The notes under the pieces were generated by a model, which was not told where the DNA came from, made no database searches, and saw only the letters and a list, made by a program, of their open reading frames with translations. Below are positions 13,791 through 20,597 of a DNA stretch of 23,623 bases, piece by piece (the first letter of the stretch is position 1; each line of letters begins with the position of its first letter). The position numbers and the translations under genes were made by a program. The stretch is from a virus: the IMG/VR virus record IMGVR_UViG_3300032092_000263, positions 1 to 23,623 of that record; one strand, written 5' to 3'.

Positions 13791-15995
13791 ATGAGATTTT
13801 GGGTATTAGTGTTTTTGGTTGTTGGCTTGGTTGCACTCACACCAAGAGCTAAAGCACAAACTCCAATAACATCACAAAACATTCTAACACCAACAGTTGA
13901 TGCATGGACTGGTTCTGTTGCAGGACAAAATGGTGGATACTCTGGTGGTGGTAATGGACCAGCATTTAATGCAGGAACAAATACTTTAATTTTTGGATAT
14001 ACAACTGCAACAGCAACTCAAAGAATCACTGCTGAAGCATTTGCTATTCAACACGCATTAGATTTGTCCAACTCTGGTATTAAAATTAATGGATATAATT
14101 ATTCATGGCAGATTAATAATTCTGGTGAGCAATCTGGAACTTTGACTGGACAGGTAAATTTGTTAAGAGGTACTAGTGTTTTAAGAACTGACATCTATAA
14201 TTACAATACTCCAACGAATGGTTTTCAGTTATACTCTGGCACTCAAACTTTTGTTAATCAAGAAAGTATACTTGCTGGTGATTCAATGACACTTTCGTTT
14301 ACTGGTAAAGATAGTAGATTCTGGGCAGGTTATTATGGACCACAAGTTCGTAATCCATCAATTACATTAAACTATACTACTGATCCGTGCGCAGGCAATC
14401 CAGCATATTCACCATCGTGTTCAGGATATAACACAGTAGTAACCAGTCCAAATTTATTAACTGGAATGACTGGACCACAAGCATATGCTATCAACCAAGC
14501 ATTATCCAATGCTGGTGCTGGCGCAATGATACATGGTTTTAATTATGGATATGACTATAGCGTAGCTGGAAGAACATGTTCCTTTTTTGATTTGTTTGGT
14601 TTTTGTTTAACAGGTTGGCAGTATTCAGATGCAGGAGTTGCCACTGTTATTACAGACAGTAATAATTCTACTATCTACAGTTCATCTAATACACACAATG
14701 GTGGTGATAATGGAACTTTTGGAACATATAGTAAACAATTTAGATTTGGAACTTCCAGACAAATAACTACACTTGGTGGCTTTGCTATGGCACCATGGAC
14801 TAGTGGAAATGCCAGCATAACAAATATGTATAGCAATGCGGTATATACAGCAGATCCTTGTTTAGATCCTCTATCTTCACCATCATGTTCAGGTTATGCT
14901 GCAGCATATTTCACTCAACAATGTACTGCTAATCCTCTGTATAATTCTGCATGTCCTGGATACGCACAAGCATATTTTACTCAACAATGTACTGTCAATG
15001 CAATGTTTGATCCTGCATGTCCTGGATACGCATCGGCATATCTAACATATCAATGTTCAATCAATCCATTGTATAGCACCACATGTGCTGGATATGCAGA
15101 AGCCTATAAAACTCAACAATGTGCATTGGATGGATTATATGATAGAACTTGTACAAACTATGCAGACGCATATGCTAGAAAATATGTAATAGGTATTCCA
15201 TCTTCTGGAACAATAAGCTATGGACCAGCTGATTCAAGATGCACAGTTGGTTGTGACACATCCAATACCCTAAACACAAATGCTGGACCAGCTACATCAG
15301 GCTATTCTGGTCCAGGTGCCACTAATGTATCAACAACACAGCCAGTAACTTCGATTAGTAACTCAGGACAAATTTCTACTGGTGTTGCTGTTACTAATGA
15401 TAGTAACGTGAACGCTGTAATTGCAACTCCAAAAATGGATGGACCAGCTGCATCTACTGGCAATAGTCCTGTTGCCTCATCAATGAATTCGCCTGGACCA
15501 GCTGCATCAGGATCTTCAACCCAAACAGCAAATGCTGGACCCGCCACTAGACAAGAACAAAAATCAGAGGATAAAAGAGATGATGCTCCGAAAGGCACTG
15601 GAGGCAACAATTCGCCACAGACTACTAATACTGCTCAAGCGTCATCTGATAAACCAGCAGCACCAACTGCTCGTCAAGCAATCCAAGAACGAAGAGAAGC
15701 TGCAGCAAAAGCTGAAGCAGTAGAAAAAGGTAAAAACCTTGCCAATGAAATGGGTAAGGCATCTGACATGGAATCACAAAAACAAGTTCAGAATGTAGTT
15801 ATTCAAGCAATGGGGTTTACACCTGGATTTGATACATACGGTAAAGCAATGTTACCAGATGTTGCTGGATATAAACCATATTCAGTTTATAACAATCAAA
15901 AAACTATTGATAATCGTGCTAACCTAAGAATGTTTGGTGGCACTGATCGCATACATAACGAAATGGTAAACTCACAATATAACAAAGGAAATTAA
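13791..15995 (+). CDS. Large secreted protein with duplicated domain and Cys repeats
   Basis: A 734-residue protein with a signal peptide ending AKA at residue 22. Residues about 26-195 and 214-355 look like two copies of one beta-rich Gly/Asn/Thr domain: compare AIQHALDLSNSGIKINGYNY with AINQALSNAGAGAMIHGFNY, each copy ending near a DPC. Five 22-residue repeats of the type QCxxNPLYxxxCPGYAxAYxTQ follow, with two Cys each. Then comes a Ser/Ala/Pro low-complexity part with GPAAS/GPATS units and a charged, helical C-terminal region. Secretion fits disulfide pairing in the periplasm. A surface, fibre-like or receptor-masking role is possible but unknown. Confidence 0.8.
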   Translation: MRFWVLVFLVVGLVALTPRAKAQTPITSQNILTPTVDAWTGSVAGQNGGYSGGGNGPAFNAGTNTLIFGYTTATATQRITAEAFAIQHALDLSNSGIKINGYNYSWQINNSGEQSGTLTGQVNLLRGTSVLRTDIYNYNTPTNGFQLYSGTQTFVNQESILAGDSMTLSFTGKDSRFWAGYYGPQVRNPSITLNYTTDPCAGNPAYSPSCSGYNTVVTSPNLLTGMTGPQAYAINQALSNAGAGAMIHGFNYGYDYSVAGRTCSFFDLFGFCLTGWQYSDAGVATVITDSNNSTIYSSSNTHNGGDNGTFGTYSKQFRFGTSRQITTLGGFAMAPWTSGNASITNMYSNAVYTADPCLDPLSSPSCSGYAAAYFTQQCTANPLYNSACPGYAQAYFTQQCTVNAMFDPACPGYASAYLTYQCSINPLYSTTCAGYAEAYKTQQCALDGLYDRTCTNYADAYARKYVIGIPSSGTISYGPADSRCTVGCDTSNTLNTNAGPATSGYSGPGATNVSTTQPVTSISNSGQISTGVAVTNDSNVNAVIATPKMDGPAASTGNSPVASSMNSPGPAASGSSTQTANAGPATRQEQKSEDKRDDAPKGTGGNNSPQTTNTAQASSDKPAAPTARQAIQERREAAAKAEAVEKGKNLANEMGKASDMESQKQVQNVVIQAMGFTPGFDTYGKAMLPDVAGYKPYSVYNNQKTIDNRANLRMFGGTDRIHNEMVNSQYNKGN
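14853..15182 (+). repeat. Five tandem 22-residue (66-base) Cys repeats in the secreted protein
   Basis: Repeat units begin at about 14853, 14919, 14985, 15051 and 15117. Units 2-5 are exactly 66 bases; the first has one residue fewer between its two Cys. Consensus: Q-C-x-x-N-P-L-Y-x-x-x-C-P-G-Y-A-x-A-Y-x-T-Q. Units 1 to 3 share near-identical DNA at GCATATTT(T/C)ACTCAACAATG, which points to recent duplication. Confidence 0.9.
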
Positions 15996-15996
15996 A

Positions 15997-16497
15997 ATGG
16001 CAGAGGAAATTAAAGACGTCAATAAAAAGATTGACGAAGCAGAAGCAGCAGTAAAGAAGTATGCAAGTAAAGATACTGTAATTAGTATTGGTGGTTACGA
16101 ATTTACACCTGCAAAACTAATGGTAGCTGCAACATTAGTATCATCTATTCTTGGTGGTTTATATGGTGCGTTTGAAGTCTATAAAGATTATCAGGGTATG
16201 AAGAAAAAGATTGCAGAATATGTTTCACCAGATTTAGCAGAAGTTTATAAAAAGCTAGATGTTATTCAAGTAGAGTCTGGTAAAACTGCTGAGTATACTC
16301 GTGATATCAAGAACGATCTTAAAAATGACATTCGTCGTTTAGAGTCAGTTGTTGAGCAAGTAGAGCGTTCAGCCAAACAATCTGCACGTGAATCAAGCGA
16401 ATCGCAAAAAGAACAAGAGCGTGAACTACGTCAATTACGTAAAGAAATCGATACTAAGATCCAAAGAGCGTTAGACAACCCATTATCGAATAAATAA
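15997..16497 (+). CDS. Membrane-anchored coiled-coil protein
   Basis: A 166-residue protein with a short charged N-terminus, one hydrophobic segment (LMVAATLVSSILGGLYGAF, about residues 41-60), and a long charged coiled coil to the C-terminus (LRQLRKEIDTKIQRAL). AAAGGAAATT precedes the ATG, one base after the stop of the secreted protein. It ends the envelope-directed block, just before a strong terminator. The segment GGYEFTPAKLMVAATLVSS resembles membrane proteins I recall from other T4-like phages. No function is known. Confidence 0.75.
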   Translation: MAEEIKDVNKKIDEAEAAVKKYASKDTVISIGGYEFTPAKLMVAATLVSSILGGLYGAFEVYKDYQGMKKKIAEYVSPDLAEVYKKLDVIQVESGKTAEYTRDIKNDLKNDIRRLESVVEQVERSAKQSARESSESQKEQERELRQLRKEIDTKIQRALDNPLSNK

Positions 16498-16520
16498 CCT
16501 TTCTAGATCAATGACTTACG

Positions 16521-16546
16521 AAAACCCTACTGCTAGTAGGGTTTTT
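16521..16546 (+). terminator. Strong intrinsic terminator
   Basis: AAAACCCTACT and AGTAGGGTTTT form a perfect 11-bp stem with a 3-base loop, ending in a run of five T. It separates the envelope-directed operon from the early promoter that follows. The A-rich left arm means it could also act on the opposite strand. Confidence 0.92.
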
Positions 16547-16557
16547 CAACATTTAGC

Positions 16558-16586
16558 TTTACTTTTATTTGACTTTAGCGTATAAT
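16558..16586 (+). promoter_or_regulatory. Early sigma70-like promoter
   Basis: TTTACT at 16558-16563 and TATAAT at 16581-16586 are separated by exactly 17 bases. Transcription would start near 16593 and give a short leader with AAGGAA before ATG 16618. The spacing and -10 box recur at three other places in this half of the window. Confidence 0.75.
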
Positions 16587-16617
16587 AACTGTGTTAGGGT
16601 TGAAAAAGGAACTTATT

Positions 16618-16779
16618 ATGATACGATTTATTATTGGTCTACTGTTGACCTTTGGTGCTGTTGGTGGTTTGGATAACGATCCAGATGCACCACTGTTGGT
16701 ATTGACTTTGATTGCCGTGATTGGCTTGGGGTTGATGCATTCTGGTGTGCATGCTCTTGGGAGAAACAATAATGAGTAA
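16618..16779 (+). CDS. Small membrane protein
   Basis: A 53-residue protein with two hydrophobic stretches (MIRFIIGLLLTFGAVGGL and LLVLTLIAVIGLGLMHSGV) joined by an acidic turn (DNDPDAP). ATG 16618 is chosen because AAAAAGGAA lies just upstream and because the promoter's predicted start, near 16593, is downstream of an alternative in-frame start at 16591. It is the first gene of the early operon. Its end overlaps the next start. Function unknown; small early membrane proteins of phages often act on host functions. Confidence 0.65.
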   Translation: MIRFIIGLLLTFGAVGGLDNDPDAPLLVLTLIAVIGLGLMHSGVHALGRNNNE

Positions 16780-16984
16780 AATGGCTGAGTTAGCGTTAGA
16801 CATTGAAGAGTTGTTGGCTGAAGGTATGTCACCAAAGTTTGTTGCAGTTACACTGAACTGTCCGATTGAAATGGTTTATGATACCATTGAACAACTTGAG
16901 TGTTTAGAATTAGAAAAGCAGTATGAAATGTTGTCATATGATGAAGAGATGGCAAATGACGATGCACAATATTATGGAGCTTGA
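16772..16984 (+). CDS. Small acidic helical phage protein
   Basis: A 70-residue acidic protein, MSKMAELALDIEELLAEGMS, with a helix-turn-helix-like middle (SPKFVAVTLNCPIEMVYDTI). That segment resembles the helix pairs by which small regulators read DNA, though here the charge is strongly negative. GGGAGAAAC precedes ATG 16772; ATG 16781 is an alternative. It overlaps the previous gene by eight bases and is followed by the next after one base. Role unknown. Confidence 0.65.
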   Translation: MSKMAELALDIEELLAEGMSPKFVAVTLNCPIEMVYDTIEQLECLELEKQYEMLSYDEEMANDDAQYYGA

Positions 16985-16985
16985 T

Positions 16986-17225
16986 ATGATTATTACTTAC
17001 AAAGAAGCACAATTAGCAACTGAACATTTTGATAAGAGTCATGGATCGTTTTTCGATCGTGGTTCTGCAGATTCTTACTACCATCGTCCACGTGACCCAC
17101 ATCGTGGTGGTGTTGGTGGTATGTCTGGTCCTAGAATTGATGCTGTGCGTGAAGCAGACATAGAAGCATACCACGCTGGCTATGATTACAATGAACAATT
17201 TGGTGACAAGAAAAGCTGGGATTAA
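16986..17225 (+). CDS. Conserved phage protein with HGSxFDRGSADSYY motif
   Basis: A 79-residue protein. SHGSFFDRGSADSYYHRPRD and the C-terminal AYHAGYDYNEQFGDKKSW are highly characteristic; I recall this motif pair in many phages of aquatic bacteria, with no known function. ATG 16986 follows the previous stop by one base and has GGAGCTTG upstream. A frame extending back to 16923 would overlap the previous gene by 62 bases and is not needed. The Gly/His/Arg-rich centre (HRGGVGGMSG) is likely flexible. Confidence 0.75.
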   Translation: MIITYKEAQLATEHFDKSHGSFFDRGSADSYYHRPRDPHRGGVGGMSGPRIDAVREADIEAYHAGYDYNEQFGDKKSWD

Positions 17226-17243
17226 TTTCTTGCATAATTTAAT

Positions 17244-17272
17244 TTTACTTTAAACTAGAAAGAATGTATAAT
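17244..17272 (+). promoter_or_regulatory. Early sigma70-like promoter
   Basis: TTTACT at 17244-17249, a 17-base spacer, and TATAAT at 17267-17272. The predicted start near 17279 lies inside the small gene whose ATG is at 17264, so this promoter can only serve the gene at 17388 and those after it. Confidence 0.65.
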
Positions 17273-17404
17273 AAACTTAAACCTAGAGATCCAATAGCAA
17301 AGGATCTACGTACTCCCAAATACCGAATGCGTGTAGTTGAGAGTAAGGTTAAGTACACACGCAAATCCAAACACACAAAGGACAATTATGGACAATACTT
17401 ATGA
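17264..17404 (+). CDS. Small basic phage protein
   Basis: A 46-residue, Lys/Arg-rich protein. Its core KPRDPIAKDLRTPKYRMR then VVESKVKYTRKSK resembles a family of tiny basic proteins (DPxAKxLRTPxFRxRVV) that I recall from many phages, which argues it is real. AGAAAG lies just before ATG 17264. It overlaps the next gene by 17 bases. It must be translated from transcripts reading in from upstream, since its own first codons coincide with a -10 box. Nucleic-acid binding is plausible from its charge only. Confidence 0.6.
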   Translation: MYNKLKPRDPIAKDLRTPKYRMRVVESKVKYTRKSKHTKDNYGQYL

Positions 17405-17636
17405 AATAGGCAGAGGTGGTGCTCTTACTACTGTTAAGATTAAAGACTACCCATACGATGTTGTTGAGTTTACCATTACCAAATATCTTGCTGATGAAAA
17501 AGGTAGGGAGATTGTCAACAGCGGATACACCACATTCTTTTCCAATAAAGAATTCGTAGATTTTTTCACACCAATTGTAAATGACTTGAAAGCGAGATTT
17601 GATAATGCAAACAATGCCAGCAAACCAAACACCTGA
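17388..17636 (+). CDS. Small phage protein of unknown function
   Basis: An 82-residue protein starting MDNTYEIGRGGALTTVKIKD. ATG 17388 is chosen because AAAGGA lies six bases upstream; an upstream TTG at 17337 has no such site. The pattern suggests alternating beta strands then a C-terminal helix (DFFTPIVNDLKARFDNAN). No family is recognised. The next gene overlaps its end by 32 bases. It is the first complete gene after the promoter at 17244. Confidence 0.6.
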   Translation: MDNTYEIGRGGALTTVKIKDYPYDVVEFTITKYLADEKGREIVNSGYTTFFSNKEFVDFFTPIVNDLKARFDNANNASKPNT

Positions 17637-17907
17637 ATTTAAAACTTGGCTCAAAGGACTACTAGTCGATGAAAATACAAAAGATCTGTGCGTTGTGTTT
17701 ACCAAGAAAGATGGTACTGAGCGAGAACTATTCTGCACACTCGATGAAAGCAGAATCCCCTCAGCCAAACTTCCAAAAGTCCAAGAAAGTGGCTCGGTTG
17801 TTAGAAACTTCAGCGATGAGTCAGCCAGAGTGTTTGACACAGAAAAGCAAGAGTGGCGATCTTTTCGTTGGGATTCAGTGAAACAAGTAAGGTTTGAACT
17901 ATCATGA
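17605..17907 (+). CDS. SH3-barrel-like phage protein (DUF2693-type)
   Basis: A 100-residue protein. The segments VVFTKKDGTERELFCTLDES, IPSAKLP and VFDTEKQEWRSFRWDSVK match a family of small phage proteins annotated as SH3 beta-barrel fold-containing (DUF2693-like), recalled from memory. ATG 17605 is preferred over ATG 17614 because GCGAG lies eight bases before it. It overlaps its neighbours at both ends, the downstream one by ATGA. Function unknown; the WRSFRWDSV ending is the most diagnostic part. Confidence 0.7.
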   Translation: MQTMPANQTPEFKTWLKGLLVDENTKDLCVVFTKKDGTERELFCTLDESRIPSAKLPKVQESGSVVRNFSDESARVFDTEKQEWRSFRWDSVKQVRFELS

Positions 17908-18101
17908 ATAATACTATGTTAACAATCGGTCTTTTGTTGGTTGCAATTGCTGCAGTAATTGGTATGCCTATTGCCCTTATCTGGGCACTCAATACCTTAT
18001 TCCCTGTGTTGGCAATTCCATACGGCATTGAAACTTGGTTGGCTGCATTTATTATTCCAGCTGCATTTAAAACTGAATTTTCGTTTAAACAGAAAGCATA
18101 A
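17904..18101 (+). CDS. Small membrane protein
   Basis: A 65-residue, very hydrophobic protein with two probable membrane segments (about residues 5-30 and 35-53: IGLLLVAIAAVIGMPIALIW, then LAIPYGIETWLAAFIIPAAF) and a short basic tail. ATG 17904 overlaps the previous stop as ATGA. I recall similar short proteins in T4-like phages, with no known role. It lies directly before dsbA. Confidence 0.7.
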   Translation: MNNTMLTIGLLLVAIAAVIGMPIALIWALNTLFPVLAIPYGIETWLAAFIIPAAFKTEFSFKQKA

Positions 18102-18103
18102 TT

Positions 18104-18382
18104 ATGAGTATTTCCTCAATTGAAGATCGTAAAAAGATTTTTGGTGCCATCCGTGAGATTAGTAATTCTATGGTTCGCATCGAAGCAGAACGTGATCTAA
18201 TCAAAGACATCGTGAAAGATGTTTCTGATAATTATCAACTTTCTCGTAAAGTTGTAAATAAGATGGCTAAAGTTTATCATAAACAATCACTATCTCAAAC
18301 TGTTGCTGAACACGAAGAGTTTGTAGACATGTATGACCAAGTAACCAGTGCGAATAATACCAACACTGCACCCAACCCATAA
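18104..18382 (+). CDS. dsbA: DsbA-like double-stranded DNA-binding protein
   Basis: A 92-residue helical protein, nearly the same size as T4 DsbA (89). Shared features, as I recall the T4 protein, are LIKDI in the middle, the motif YHK near residue 58, and the acidic E-x-E-E-x-V-x-x-x-Y-D-x-V near the end. T4 DsbA binds DNA near late promoters and enhances late transcription in vitro. ATG 18104 follows the previous stop by two bases. Its last 35 bases overlap the GTG start of the next gene, linking it to the metabolic cassette. Confidence 0.72.
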   Translation: MSISSIEDRKKIFGAIREISNSMVRIEAERDLIKDIVKDVSDNYQLSRKVVNKMAKVYHKQSLSQTVAEHEEFVDMYDQVTSANNTNTAPNP

Positions 18383-18950
18383 GTACAAGTTACTTTATGT
18401 TTCTGGATACGCTCAGGAGGGTGATGGTACATTCGATGCTTTATTCTCAAAGACAACTATAACAGATAATTTTAAAGAACTTTTCTATAAAAATGAAATA
18501 GAAACATATGCGTGTGAGTTTAGTAAAACAGACACGCATTTTTCAGTGTATCATAAATGTAGAGAATTTGTTATAAAGAATAAAATTGATTTTGTCTTTG
18601 GTTTTTGCTATGGATCGTTTCCGTCTTTATACTCTGCCATAGATAGTAGTGTAAAAGGTGTTATTCTTTTAGATACTTCTACTATTCCTCCTGTTTGGTC
18701 TAATCGGGGAATTACCTCAAACTTAACAAAACCAATTCCGCCAATTAAACTGGATAGTATAACATGTCCTGTTAAATTATTTTATTCAGAGTGGGGAGTT
18801 AATAATAAGATTAATACCTTTAATAAATTACAAACTGAGTTTATTAAAACACTTGACGTTGAAGTCATCCCAAATAGTACACATGCTATTATGCTTGAAC
18901 CACAACGATATATCTTAATGGATAAAATAATGGAGTTTATAAATGCTTGA
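18348..18950 (+). CDS. Alpha/beta hydrolase-like protein with Cys at the nucleophile elbow
   Basis: A 200-residue protein. The beta strand-turn-helix elbow reads DFVFGFCYGSFPSL, fitting G-x-Nuc-x-G with Cys87 in place of the usual Ser. NSTHAIML near the C-terminus supplies the probable catalytic His, and VKLFYSEWGVNNK the strand that usually bears the acid. Cys-type members include dienelactone hydrolase, but the size and cap here do not single out a family. The only usable start is GTG 18348, since no ATG occurs before the conserved LLYVSGY strand. It is therefore coupled to dsbA and overlaps the transaminase by eight bases. Substrate unknown. Confidence 0.7.
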   Translation: MRIIPTLHPTHKYKLLYVSGYAQEGDGTFDALFSKTTITDNFKELFYKNEIETYACEFSKTDTHFSVYHKCREFVIKNKIDFVFGFCYGSFPSLYSAIDSSVKGVILLDTSTIPPVWSNRGITSNLTKPIPPIKLDSITCPVKLFYSEWGVNNKINTFNKLQTEFIKTLDVEVIPNSTHAIMLEPQRYILMDKIMEFINA

Positions 18951-19761
18951 CTATCCAGCTTGGAAAAATGGTAAGTACTGTAAAGTTAAAGATCTGACCG
19001 TATCAGTTCTTGATTTTGGTTTGATTCATTGTGATGCTACATATGATGTTCTTGCCGTTAAAAATGGCGAGATACAAAATCTCGAAGCACACCTGAGTAG
19101 ATTTATTAACAGTTCACAGGGGTGGCGCATTCCAGTTGAATACTCTGATAATGATATTGAGATTGTAATTCAAACACTGGTGGCTATTGCTCCAACTGAT
19201 GATCTATTAGTTTGGATTGGTTTAACACGTGGAACACCTACATCTGGCAATCCAAGAGATCTAGACAGTTGTAAACCTAATTTGTTTATATACGTTAAAC
19301 CTTACTATGGTTTCAACAAGGATAACACAGCAACTGTTTGTTTGGCTAAACAATTACGCAATACTGCCATTGATCAAACAATGAAGAACTTTGCATGGAA
19401 TGATTTAAACCTTGCACAGTGGGAAGCAATTGATCGTGGTTATGATACAGCTGTGCTAATAGACCATAGAGGTTTCTTAACTGAAGGTCCAGGATTTAAT
19501 ATGGGTATTGTCCGTGACGGTAAAGTTTATGCCCCAAAGCAAAATCGCCTGGAAGGCACAGTTATGAAACTTGTTGAACAGTTATGTGTGGAAAATAACG
19601 TACAGTTTAGTTGGGCTGCAATATCACCTGAGGATTGTCTTGATGCAGATGCTATGTTTTTAACATCAACTGCTGGTAATGTTATTGCAGTAAAGTGTTT
19701 TGAAAATAAATATTTTAATGATAATGAGATTTTAAAATGGTTACAACAGAAGTTAGTCTAG
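18943..19761 (+). CDS. Class IV PLP-dependent aminotransferase
   Basis: A 272-residue protein of fold-type IV. HCDATYDV (residues 29-36), the phosphate-side Arg53 in HLSRF, the probable Schiff-base Lys148 in MKNFAWNDL, and TEGPGFN (Glu181, Asn186) line up with branched-chain, D-amino-acid and (R)-amine transaminases. The D-x-TYDV and KNxxWxDL pattern is closest to (R)-selective amine transaminases and bacterial relatives, as I recall those sequences. The usual G-I-T-R segment that contacts the PLP phosphate reads G205-T-V-M. It overlaps both flanking hydrolase genes. The donor and acceptor are unknown; aminodeoxychorismate lyase is an alternative. Confidence 0.88.
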   Translation: MLDYPAWKNGKYCKVKDLTVSVLDFGLIHCDATYDVLAVKNGEIQNLEAHLSRFINSSQGWRIPVEYSDNDIEIVIQTLVAIAPTDDLLVWIGLTRGTPTSGNPRDLDSCKPNLFIYVKPYYGFNKDNTATVCLAKQLRNTAIDQTMKNFAWNDLNLAQWEAIDRGYDTAVLIDHRGFLTEGPGFNMGIVRDGKVYAPKQNRLEGTVMKLVEQLCVENNVQFSWAAISPEDCLDADAMFLTSTAGNVIAVKCFENKYFNDNEILKWLQQKLV

Positions 19762-20534
19762 AACAAAACAAACATCTATTATTCCTACTACCAGGACAAA
19801 GTTTATCGCCACGTGTTTTCTGGGATTTTAAACTACCAGATGGTTACACGCATATAGATTATTTTCTTGCAGCAGGTATAGATGTAATCTTATTTGATCC
19901 ATGCGGTTATGGAGAGAGTACTGAGAATTATCAGTACGATAGGCTTGGGTATGCAGACCAGATTGAATCTGCAATCAAAGAACTTAAGAAAGAATATGTT
20001 TCTAAAACTGTATTTGGTTTCTCTACATCAACTGCTCCTGCATTGATTGCTGGTGAGAGAGGTTTATTTGATAAAGTTATTATTCATAGTCCATCTGTTC
20101 GTATGGATAAACGGTATTATGTTGAGTTTGACACTGAGCACTTTGAGACTGGTATCGAAAAACTTAAAAAAGAAAGACTTGAGAAGATTAGTGATAAGTT
20201 GATTGGTACACCAAATAGAATTGACGGATGGGAGCAAAAGATTGTTGACGTTATTGGCAGCACTACTTGGAAAGTTCCATCGCAACCTGTTTATGATATA
20301 AACAATTACTGGGTTGATACAGGACAGTTAGGGTTCGATCCTGCAAAGGTTCCACCGATCTTAAGCATTATTGGTGAGTATGACTATGAATCAACCACAG
20401 GTGGTTATGATACCTTTAAGGAACTATTCCCTCAATCCAAGGAAGTCATTATTCCTCAGTCTACCCATTTTTCTATGTGGGAAAATTCCTCTGCCCTAAC
20501 TCGTTTGGAGATGATCCAATGGGTCTTGCAATAA
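19737..20534 (+). CDS. Alpha/beta hydrolase-fold protein
   Basis: A 265-residue protein with the fold's landmarks in order: the oxyanion-side strand LLFLLPGQSLS, DVILFDPCGYGES (the D-x-x-G-x-G-x-S segment), the nucleophile elbow VFGFSTSTAPA with Ser96, the acid Asp in IIGEYDYES, and His in QSTHFSMWE. The triad is complete; the last elbow Gly is Ser98 instead. An esterase, amidase or thioesterase activity is likely, but the substrate is unknown. It starts inside the transaminase gene (25-base overlap) and ends the three-gene cassette, before a new promoter. It is not an obvious duplicate of the first hydrolase. Confidence 0.82.
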   Translation: MVTTEVSLEQNKHLLFLLPGQSLSPRVFWDFKLPDGYTHIDYFLAAGIDVILFDPCGYGESTENYQYDRLGYADQIESAIKELKKEYVSKTVFGFSTSTAPALIAGERGLFDKVIIHSPSVRMDKRYYVEFDTEHFETGIEKLKKERLEKISDKLIGTPNRIDGWEQKIVDVIGSTTWKVPSQPVYDINNYWVDTGQLGFDPAKVPPILSIIGEYDYESTTGGYDTFKELFPQSKEVIIPQSTHFSMWENSSALTRLEMIQWVLQ

Positions 20535-20568
20535 CCCTCAAAACCGTAAGGGAATGATCAAAAATACC

Positions 20569-20597
20569 TTGCCTTTAATTCAAAGGTAGGGTATAAT
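20569..20597 (+). promoter_or_regulatory. Early sigma70-like promoter with inverted repeat in the spacer
   Basis: TTGCCT at 20569-20574, a 17-base spacer, and TATAAT at 20592-20597. CCTTGCCTTT and AAAGGTAGGG form an imperfect 10-bp inverted repeat around AATTC that covers the -35 box and spacer. It could be an operator. The leader carries GGAGG before ATG 20626. Confidence 0.72.

Noticed and set aside
13301-15610. Open frames on the opposite strand across the exported protein genes
   Set aside because: They mirror low-complexity or biased coding on the + strand, have no ribosome binding sites, and lie opposite well supported genes.
16569-16586. TTGACT and TATAAT as a promoter pair
   Set aside because: The spacer is only six bases; TTTACT at 16558 has the correct 17-base spacing to the same -10 box.
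19540-19580. Four-residue deletion in the transaminase at the G-I-T-R motif
   Set aside because: An ungapped comparison keeps the spacing to the following helix, so substitution is the simpler reading.
20331-20340. GGTTCGATCC, resembling the T arm of a tRNA
   Set aside because: It lies inside the second alpha/beta hydrolase gene (coding for LGFDP), with no cloverleaf around it.
20534-20552. CCCT ... AGGG as a terminator after the metabolic cassette
   Set aside because: Only four pairs with a ten-base loop and no T tract; too weak to call.
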